NCBI GenBank assembly: GCA_000827205.1
Contig: KN832559.1
Coordinates: 1,362,917-1,426,916 of the forward strand
DNA from: Plicaturopsis crispa FD-325 SS-3
Lineage: Eukaryota; Basidiomycota; Agaricomycetes; Amylocorticiales; Amylocorticiaceae
Direction of reading: 5' to 3'
Length of the DNA: 64,000 nucleotides
How positions within the stretch are numbered: the first letter of the stretch is position 1; every line of letters starts with the position of its first letter. This document shows, piece by piece, positions 55,873 through 64,000 of this stretch. The notes under the pieces were generated by a model. It saw nothing but the letters and a program-made list of their open reading frames with translations, did no database searches and was not told the origin of the DNA. The translations under genes and the position numbers were made by a program.

Positions 55873-56843
55873 TTAGTCATTGCGCTTCGACGAAACTTGA
55901 CCGGTAGCCTCGTTGTACTTCGTCGCGAGCCGGTTGTACTCGTCGTGCTGTTGGGCCGCTTGCTTTTTGAGGGTCTCTATATTTGTACGAAAGTGATTAG
56001 GAATGTTCATGGCTAGTGGATATCGGACGACTGACCAAAGTCACGGTCTTTAGCCTCAACGGCGGCGAGCTTTTGCTTGAGTTCTTCAATCGTCTTCGTT
56101 TGGTCGCCAGCTGCGATGCTACCTTTCGATTTGTTGGCAGTCTAAAAGCATGCACGCATGAGCGAAAGCTAATTTCGAGCGGAGAGACTTACCTCTTGTT
56201 TGAGCTTGGCATATTCCTCCTGCGTGTGGATAAGGTCGAGGATGATGTAGAACACTCGTGTGAGCACAAGGGACAGGAAAAGACAGAATCCGGTCAGGTA
56301 TGTGTTGCGTTGCGCACTGTCGAGGGTAAACTTGAGCACTTCAAAAAGTGAATGGATAAATAAACGCACTAGAATTTTCGCGCAGCGAAGTTTGTTTCGG
56401 TTCTAACATCCGAGGCCCCAAGCTGTCCATTGGACTTATTTATCTGCGACTCGGCTGTCACGCGGAACATGCGCTGGACGGCGTCGACAAACAGTATTGC
56501 TACAAATCTAGAGACATTTTTGAGCGTGGCATTTATAAATGGGGCTGAAGGAAACGCACATGAATGATATTTTGAGCGCATACGCGACCTTTGCGACGTA
56601 GGGCGATTCGGACAGGAACCGGAAGAGGCGCTTGCGAACCGCATACGGTAAAGGCGCAACGAGGAAACAGAATGTCACCATCTAGAAGACAACACTATTG
56701 AGCTCTCTGAAAAGATATCCGAGCGCCTTCAACCCCACGCACCTCCGCCGCCAGGAGCATGAACGTAAGGGAGTAGCTGTGCATATAGTCAGTTATAAGC
56801 CATATCTCATGGAGATTTTGCATATAACGTACTAGATAGTCAT
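55873..56843 (-). CDS. BAP31-like ER membrane protein (Yet family)
   Basis: Several exons on the minus strand; start at 56843 with a first exon MTIY joined by a clean intron to YSLTFMLLAAEV. The hydrophobic N-terminal half has three membrane segments: YSLTFMLLAAEVVTFCFLVA, then LPYAVRKRLFRFLSESPYVA, KVAYALKISF with FVAILFVDAVQRMFRVTAES, and TYLTGFCLFLSLVLTRVFYI. The cytosolic tail is a coiled coil (IEELKQKLAAVEAKDRDFET, LKKQAAQQHDEYNRLATKYN) ending SSKRND at the TAA 55873-55875. Known of the family: BAP31/Yet proteins are ER export and quality-control factors with coiled-coil tails, often with a KKxx-type signal; the tail here ends in KRND, which is not a canonical dilysine. About 215 residues. 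Confidence 0.85.
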
Positions 56844-57196
56844 GACTTATAGTGCTTAAGGCAAAGCAGATAAGTTTTGGATGTTGGGGAAGAAGGGATT
56901 GTCGTGGTCTTGTGCAAGCTTCAAGGATTTTATTCACGTTCTGGAGCCGCGCGCTGCGGCCGCGACGTGGTCTGCAGTGGCACTGACGTCGTGCTTACAT
57001 CAGCAAAAGGCACGGATGCGGAGGAAACAGGTCGAGGAGAGTTGCAAATCCTCCAAATAAATTTGTAGCTCTTCCTATGGATGGTCTGTACAACTTACAG
57101 GGCCGCAGGACAGCAATGGCAATATTCGTGAAGTACAAGTCTACAACATTTTTGTTGGTATTGGGTTACAACACGGGTGAATGCAAACACAGCCCT
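56844..57196. other. Intergenic gap, Ubp6 to BAP31-like gene (minus strand)
   Basis: About 350 bases holding the 3' UTR of Ubp6 and the promoter of the BAP31-like gene. Small ORFs without features only. Confidence 0.4.
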
Positions 57197-59491
57197 TCAT
57201 GCCAGAGGCCTCGTCCTGTACAGCAACACGTACGCAGAGGAATCCTCACCTGATCCAGAACGTCAGCTAGCTGCAAATAGATCACGCAGAAAACACGATG
57301 CACACCTCCGCCATCCAAGGTCGCCAATTTCTCCTTGGGGAACACTGATACCTTGTCGTCATCGAATTTGTACCAGTCTTCATCGTCCTCGTCTATCAGC
57401 GCGTTGAATGCTGGCTCGCTAGAAGACGACGCCGACGCGCCGCCTTTGTTCGACGTCGCGTGAAACACGCTCTTCTTTACAAAACCGATATAGTGGCCCG
57501 CGTCTGCCGCGGCGCCCTTGTGCGTGACAATGGCTGCAAACGTCTATTAGGTACCGCTTTGAGGATTGAAAAGATGCGACGTACCGACGAGGTCGTACAG
57601 CCCGCTCACACTGCACCCAACGTCAGCCTTCAGGTCGGGGCTCACGAGCTCCTGGAGCTCCGCCGCCTCCTTCTCTCGGTACACGCTCTCGTCCTCGAGC
57701 TCACCAGTCTCGGGGGCCTTGCCCTTCCCATCCGCGGCTATTGTCGACGAGCCGGACGTAGCAATTGCGGGCGCCTCAGCGGCATCGGCCATCTCGACGT
57801 CCTTCTCCTGCTGCTCTTTCGAGGGGCCAGCGGCAGCAACTGCCTTGGTACGTTTGCGCACTTTCCGGCGCTCGGCGCGCGCGCCTTCCACTTCCTTCAG
57901 CTTCCGGCTCACGGGTAGCAGCTTAGCCTTGAGCTCGTCCGTGGCAAGGTCGAGTGCATCGAACTCGACCGGGAACTTCACTTTGCGCTGCGGGGTGGGG
58001 TAAGCGGTATGCACGGTGCAGGAGAAACTAAATCTAGCAGAGCCTTACCATGATCTTCGCCTTCTTGTTGATGTCCCTGCGCCATGCGAACCGGACCATG
58101 TGCACGGTCAAATATCCAGGAAGGCGCGACAGCCGGGAGTGCTGAGTGTACACTGCATCCCGTCCCAAGGACGGTGAATGTTTCTCGACCTTTTGATCGA
58201 GAGCCTGCAGGCGAATTAGCACTCGGTAGACAGCTCATATAAAAATTGAACATACATCCTTGATGCCACTGAGCATGAAATTTGTGGTAATGGAAATATT
58301 GCACTCGATCTTGAGCACCTTCTCGAATGTGACGGATGGCTGCTCTTCCGTAGTTTCGTCACACTTCAACCTGGGGCCACTCGTCAGCAGGCTCTCACAA
58401 CGTAAGGGTGCGGGCGGTACTCACTCTCGACGCATCTCACCCATCATGAATTGTTCAACGAATTTCTTGCCTGCAGAAGAAGGGCCCGGAATGCCGTCAA
58501 CCTCCTTCAACGCGTTTGTCATTTGTCCCCAGCATTCCTCCGCGTCTTGGAAATGTCAGTACGATAGTGCCACAGCTCAACGGCTAAAGTACCTTGCTGC
58601 GCGTATCCTGCCATACCCATGCCGCCCTTGCTCCGATCCATCTCCGCGAACTGGGGTACGACTTGCCGTAGGACTTGCAGGAACGAGATCGGTACGACGC
58701 TTTCCGTCGTCTTTGACATGTTGCTGTAAAGGTCACGGAGCGACCGCGCAAGCGGGCTCGTAGGGGTCGAGCTATCTCGAGCACATCAGTGGGGTCGCGA
58801 ATTCCACATAAAGCCATACTTACGCGGCAAGAGCTTCCTGGAGTTCAGGAATGGCCCGGAGAGATTGAACGGTCGCGTTCATATAGCACGTATTCCCTAG
58901 GCTGGTGAACGTACGACATTTCGTTAACATCCGTGTGTTCGCCATGCAGGGGGACGCACTTTTTCAGGCCGACAGGTTTTGCCAGCTGTACGAGAATATT
59001 AATTGGCGCACAGGTATGGGATCAGCCCATGAACGTACTGCTGCAGCGAGTTCCGTGTCGTCCATGTCTGCGGCGCGTCAGTGCGCCGCGCATTAGTTGT
59101 CTACACCACACACACCTTCCAAGAAGACTATCGGCTTGGTTGGTGCCTTTGGGAGCTCACCAGCCGCACCGATCACCATAAATGTTTGTCCCTACACTGT
59201 AGGGTCAGTAAAGGAGTGATCGCGCCATGTTTTTGCAGACGTGCCTCTTTGGGCGCGATCTTTTTCCAATCCGAGTCGTCCTAGGGGTGTATAGTCTGTT
59301 AGATCCCGTACTGTAATCTTGCCTTTACCACACACCTTGAGAACGCCGCCCTTCACCATGACCTTCATCCTGTCTGGCGGGACGCCTGTGACCTGATAGA
59401 CCGCGTCCTTGAACGCAGCAGGCGGGAGATCGGTGTCTAACTGAACATCGTGTACTTTGCCCGCATGCTTGATGTGTACTGCGAGAGGCAT
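57197..59491 (-). CDS. UBP6: Ubiquitin carboxyl-terminal hydrolase 6 (Ubp6/USP14), proteasome-associated
   Basis: A multi-exon minus-strand gene; start at 59491 (MPLAVHIKHAGKVHDVQLDT) and TGA at 57197-57199. The N-terminal ubiquitin-like domain includes FKDAVYQVTGVPPDRMKVMV and DDSDWKKIAPKEGQTFMVIG. The catalytic domain begins with the Cys box (GLKNLGNTCYMNATVQSLRA), includes the SFLQVLRQVVPQFAEMDRSK region and FNFYMS-type strands, and ends with the His box (DAGHYIGFVKKSVF) and YKFDDDKVSVFPKEKLATL with SSAYVLLYRTRPLA. Known of the family: Ubp6 docks on Rpn1 through the UBL and trims ubiquitin from proteasome substrates, also setting the degradation rate. Catalytic Cys and His are present and the length suits the family. 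The insert around 57650-57900 is Lys/Ala/Glu-rich, typical for this protein. Confidence 0.93.
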
Positions 59492-59971
59492 GTTTGTCGA
59501 TCGAGGTAGAGAATTGTAAGAAAGACACGAACGCGACGCGTAATGCAGCCCGAATTTCCTCCTTCTCCAGGAATAAAACAAGTTTCAAACCCCGACTGAA
59601 ACCGATTCACGGACTTGCAGAACTGCTACAGCTATAACATTAACCACCATCGTCAAGGCCTCAATTCTCTTTGGACGGCAAGAGTCACGACGAGGACAGT
59701 CCTCTCTTATGATTCGTTGACAAAACTGCTATACTCGCCATCTGCTCGCTCAGCCCACTCAAACCGGAGCTTGACCGAATCCACCGACGTGCTCTCACCC
59801 CCGCACACAATTACGACAACCGACGCCCTTGTTTCCGTTTTCATTCTTGACTTTGTACCTTTGGGATTATAGCTGCTGCTCTTTGGGATGACTCTGTAAT
59901 ATTCTGCAACTTCATTTTCTTACCCCGGACACCGCGCACTTCAGCGCCTAGTTACACCCAACTGCTTCACC
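59492..59971. promoter_or_regulatory. Divergent upstream region, Ubp6 and Ras-GEF gene
   Basis: About 480 bases between divergent starts. Some T/C-rich tracts near 59820-59930 precede the plus-strand gene. No other feature. Confidence 0.45.
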
Positions 59972-62900
59972 ATGGCTTCGTCATCCGAGGCTATACATGA
60001 CCACCACGACAGCGACCTCGACGACACGATTCGCTCTGACACGCCTGTAGTAGGCCCTTCACGTTTAGACCCGCCCGACGCGCCATTATCACCCTCCATA
60101 ACACCCCGCACCGTGGACTCCTCCGACACAGGGAATTGCCATCTTCCTATCCCGACATTGGACGCTAACAAGTCGAAGTCGTCTCTGGCAGTCCCAGAAA
60201 CTGTTGACGACGATGAGCCGCTTCCGCCAGAAATCGCCTCCGCAGACGTATCATTGTCTGGTAAGATTTGTATGCTATGATGCGGTGGCAATCTAACTCG
60301 ATCGTTCTTATAGCCGACGGTACTTTCGTTGAGACATCGTCAGGACCCGCCGCGCGCGAGCTGAAAAGACGCTACGATAAGCACTGGGGCGTCAACAAAG
60401 ATGTACGCTCCCCGTATGTCATCACGGCATTCAAGAATCAGTACGGAAAGGAAATGTACCGTGTGGGGTAAGCATACCTTTCTCTCATACCCGGAACCAA
60501 TTCTTAACGACCATCTTTACCTAGCTTTCGCGTCGTGGCTGAGGCACCCGCGGCCTCTGGTGTAGCCGTGGAGCAGCATCTGAACTCGGCATCACACTCG
60601 TCTGACATTTCCCGTCATGATCCCTCGTCGACCTCACGGGGTAAGCGACGCTCACGCATGAGCATGCACATGCTCCTGGCACCGGGGGTGTTTAAGAACG
60701 GGGACGCGCCGCCTTTACCCAACAGGCCAGATGTTACCCGCTCGAATAGTTACGGACCGCGCAAGCTGCGGAAAACGCGGTCGATTCCGGATATGTTTGC
60801 CTTCGCGCCACCTGACCCACGTCCGCAGGCCTCGCCCCATGGGCAGCCCGCGACAGTGTCAGGCCGTGCTCATTCACATAGTGTCACTGGGGCAGACATG
60901 CCGCGTCTCCTAGCACCCATGGTAGACGTTCCGCGATCACCACGCGGGGATATGTTTGGAGATGTGATGCATTGGACAGGGAAGGCCACCCCGTCATCTT
61001 CCAACGGCTACTCCTCGCGTAGCGTATCCTCTCCGGGAGGCAGTCCGACGCGTTTGCACGAGCGTGGACATGCGCCCGCTGTTATCCTGCGACCTTTCGG
61101 GGCGGGTGTCTCCTTCGACTCCCCCTCCAGACGACCAGAGTCAGAACGTCTGCCAGCCCCGCACATGCTGCGGGAGATGCAATCATTCGAGTCGGGCTTG
61201 ACGGCTCGTGCCGCGGACCCCAGCTCCCGCACAGAGTCTGACGCCACAGGGCCGCCACCCGAAGTCGGCGACACTGATGACTCAGGGCCATCCAACATCC
61301 AAATCCCTAGTCCTTCCATATTGACCGAGGAATATAAGCCCCTTGAAAGCTGCCTTGCACCGCTCCCGGAGACTAGCATGCACTCGCGATACTCGACGGA
61401 CGTCTTCGATGTCTTGCAAACGTATCGTGGTCTGCCATTATTGGACCGAATATCACCCGATTCAGGCGAAACTACGGTGATCAGGATGTCGTTGCGCTCC
61501 GACGACTCGGCTGCTCCTCGCGATGACCCGCGCTTTGTAATATGGGGTGAGATGCAGGCCGAACGAGAGGGCGATGATGTATCGATTTCGCAGGGCAGCC
61601 GCACCGATATGTCGTCAGTGCACTCATCGCGTGCTCCACGGCACAAGAATGGAAAGGCGTCACGAAGCAACAGTATCGCTGTCCCCATTCCAACGGTCCA
61701 GGCGCCGTCCGAGGATGGTATGCAGCCTAGGATCTTGGTCGCCGCCACTATCGAACGGTGGATTGCGCAGCTAACAAGCGACTTGGATTATGACGAACTG
61801 TTAATGTTCCTACTGACGTATAGAGCGTACATCGGTGCCGTAGACCTGCTGCATCTGCTCATCTGCCGTTTTCATTGGTCCCTGGGTCAACCGGCATCGT
61901 CGCAGGATGGACGGGTGCGGCAGATCGTACGCGTGCGGACGTTCGTAGCCATTCGATATTGGTTGTTGACATTTTTTGCTGTGGACTTTTTGCCCAATCG
62001 CGAGCTCAGACTGCTCCTCGCCGATTGGTTGAACAGTATGATCCGTGATCCAATATTAAAGGAACACAGCGATGGTTTGGTATGCTTTCGGCTTGCATAG
62101 CACCTTTGTGATCCTGATTGTACTCACCATACCATTCTCTCAGAGCATTGTTCGCAAACTGAAAAAAATTGTCAAGGAATGCAAAGAGGCACACACTCGC
62201 AAGGAGTGGCCGTCCGCACCCAGACGTTCATCTACGACCACCCGACCTCGCCCCTCTTCTGTCAGCTCTCCACCCAAGGCTCGGTCGACACTCAGTCATT
62301 TGCTAGGGGATAAATTCGCAGAAGCAGTGGGACGGGCCGAGGAAGAAGAGGATTCGGACTTGGATCTTGACTTTGTTCCGGATGGATCGTCGAACGCCCC
62401 AGGCTTCCCAAACGACCTTGCCAATGCTCATCTCACACCAGCCCATGTTGGTTCAGGCATTGGTTCTCCCCAGCGGCCGACAACTCTTGTGTCCTCCCCA
62501 GCTCTCGCCCTTCTGCAACAGCCACTACAGAAAACGATACTGCAACAAGGCAATCGTTCGAACGCAGAGTCCTCACCAGATTTACCCTTTGGTGCTAATC
62601 CCAACTCTCTTCCTATTCATCACAACAAACTGTCGCGAGTGTTTGTCAAAACTCTTGGACGTCTGGGGCGATGGAAACGGGTCTTGAACCCTGGGTCGGT
62701 GGTTCATGCACCTTTGGGCGCTTGCACAGATGTGTCTGCCTTTGACCTGGAATTGAACGAGTCTGGGGACCTGCTCACCGTTCGGGGTGGAGTAGAACGT
62801 TACTTGCAGATAATGGAGACACAGCCATCTGTGCCGCCACTCCCTCAACCGTCTATCGAAGCGGTTGAACGGACCGACTTACCTTCTGCGGCTGGCGAAC

Positions 62901-64000
62901 CCTCTCCCGAAGCTGTTGATCCGCCCACCAAACCTGATTCCCCTAAACCTGATACACCTGATGTCCCCAATGACCAGCCTCCGGCTTACGAACAACCTGA
63001 TGCGCCTCTCGACTCAGATATGTCTGACGACAGTTCCTTTGGCGAGATTGCTCCAAGACCTGTAGAGCCTGCGCACGAGAATCAAATCGACCGACCAGGC
63101 TCCCCACGCTCACTACTTTCGAGCTCTTCCTCTGGCTCACGAGCACCGCCACGAGCACCTCAGCGTAATCTTCGGGAGCAATGGCAGTTTGACGTTGTGT
63201 CCATTGACGAACTCGACTTATCTGATACTTCGTCAGACCACGCTGCACCATCCGCGCCTCCTGGACTATTACGCAAACAACCACGAAAGCTACCACTTCG
63301 ACGCGACTTTGAATTCCTACGTCGGTCTGGGGAAAGCGTCTCTTCGATGGGTATCTCGCGAGAATCTTATGCGTCCGGTGCTTCTGGACCATCCACGAGC
63401 TCTGTCGTGTCGTCTGCTTCGAATGAAGCTGGCTTGGGCGGTGGTAACATCCAGCAGTGGCAAATGAATGCTCTGATAGATTCCCTGAGCGACGAGGAGG
63501 AAGCTGGAGATGTCGAAGATGCTCTCCGTCGCCTTGAAGGCCAGATTAACCCTGCAAAAAGGCAGGAGAAAGCGTCCAAAGTCGATGGCTGGGTACGCAC
63601 GATACAGGAGCGCCTAGCGGCCGGTGATTACGGGGACGAACCTTCTAGATTGTCGGACGATGAGGAGTCGGCAACTGATGAAGACTTTGACCATAGCTTC
63701 ACGCATGGGGACGGCAGCAGCGTGCAAGGCAGCGCTATAACGTCTCAGCCGACGTCTGCATCTGACGACGACACGGAGGATCTGACCTCGACTTTTGACG
63801 CGGCCTCTACTCCGATAGCTGCACAGATGCCTGTGGGTTCAAACGGTGGACCTGGGTCCCCTCTTCGTGACGAAGATTCTGTGCCTGACGAGGCTGTTCC
63901 GCTTGACATCGCGCGGAGTAGGGTATCGTCGAGGCCTTCGACTTCCGGCGGTTCACCTCAGCGCCTCTCCCATGTCAACTCCCCAAGCATCACGTCACCG
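59972..64000 (+). CDS. Lte1-like Ras guanine nucleotide exchange factor (5' part, runs off window)
   Basis: A large gene starting at 59972 (MASSSEAIHDHHDSDLDDTI), continuing past the right edge. Introns lie near 60260-60313, 60468-60525 and 62089-62145. An early ordered patch (ELKRRYDKHWGVNKDVRSPY, VITAFKNQYGKEMYRVG) precedes a Ser/Pro-rich disordered region. A RasGEF N-terminal (REM) domain is clear at about 61725-62160: ILVAATIERWIAQLTSDLDY, DELLMFLLTYRAYIGAVDLL, RVRTFVAIRYWLLTFFAVDF and LADWLNSMIRDPILKEHSDG. Downstream of 62150 come a basic stretch (SIVRKLKKIVKECKEAHTRK) and more than 1.8 kb of disordered acidic and Ser-rich sequence. The catalytic CDC25 domain is not in the window and should lie to the right. 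Known of the family: Lte1-like GEFs act in mitotic exit and polarity; the true target GTPase is unknown here. Confidence 0.85.

Overview
The window is gene-dense fungal nuclear DNA, most likely from a filamentous basidiomycete of the Agaricomycetes, possibly Polyporales. Most genes are cut by many short introns of about 45-70 nt, with GTRNGT donors, CTAAC-like branch points and YAG acceptors. Intergenic gaps are short, both strands are used, and third codon positions lean to GC. Several families are typical of agaricomycetes: a TPR/F-box/leucine-rich protein, single-exon F-box proteins and an ACS-type MFS transporter pair. I see no rRNA, tRNA, CRISPR array, transposon or virus-like element.

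Layout. 1-13.7 kb: end of an ER Hsp70 (Lhs1/HYOU1 type, HDEL tail), a Munc13-like C2/MUN protein, a TPR/F-box/LRR protein, the H3K36 methyltransferase Set2 (minus) and, divergent from it, RNA polymerase I subunit Rpa49. 14-24.3 kb: a secreted or single-pass membrane protein, a basic nuclear-looking protein (minus), an F-box protein, Mcm10 and a possible pseudokinase-like protein (minus). 24.3-27 kb: the largest gap, with spliced-transcript signatures but no convincing gene. 27-35.6 kb: a DUF1365 protein, an MFS transporter (minus) divergent from a 2-oxoglutarate/Fe(II) oxygenase, a complex I LYR subunit (minus) and a PDAP1-like phosphoprotein.

35.6-39 kb: a weakly supported multi-exon gene and a small acidic protein (minus). 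39-51 kb: eIF2 gamma, a mitochondrial PPR protein (minus) divergent from an SR splicing factor, a membrane RING-CH (MARCH-type) E3 ligase, a toxD/CipB-like enoyl reductase and an F-box-like protein (minus). 51-55.6 kb: two intact tandem MFS transporters of the anion:cation symporter family. 55.8-64 kb: a BAP31-like ER protein and the proteasomal deubiquitinase Ubp6 (both minus), then a large Lte1-like Ras-GEF that runs off the right edge.

Most genes are core housekeeping functions (ER folding, exocytosis, chromatin, Pol I, replication, translation, respiration, proteasome) and there is no obvious cluster. The accessory-looking parts are the MFS/oxygenase divergent pair at 29-33.7 kb, the tandem transporters at 51-55.6 kb, the 24.3-27 kb gap and the 35.6-39 kb stretch. 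I did not find a clearly new multi-gene system. The best leads are micro-exon genes, the possible pseudokinase, a Set2 with no visible WW domain, and the strong synonymous divergence between the two transporter copies.
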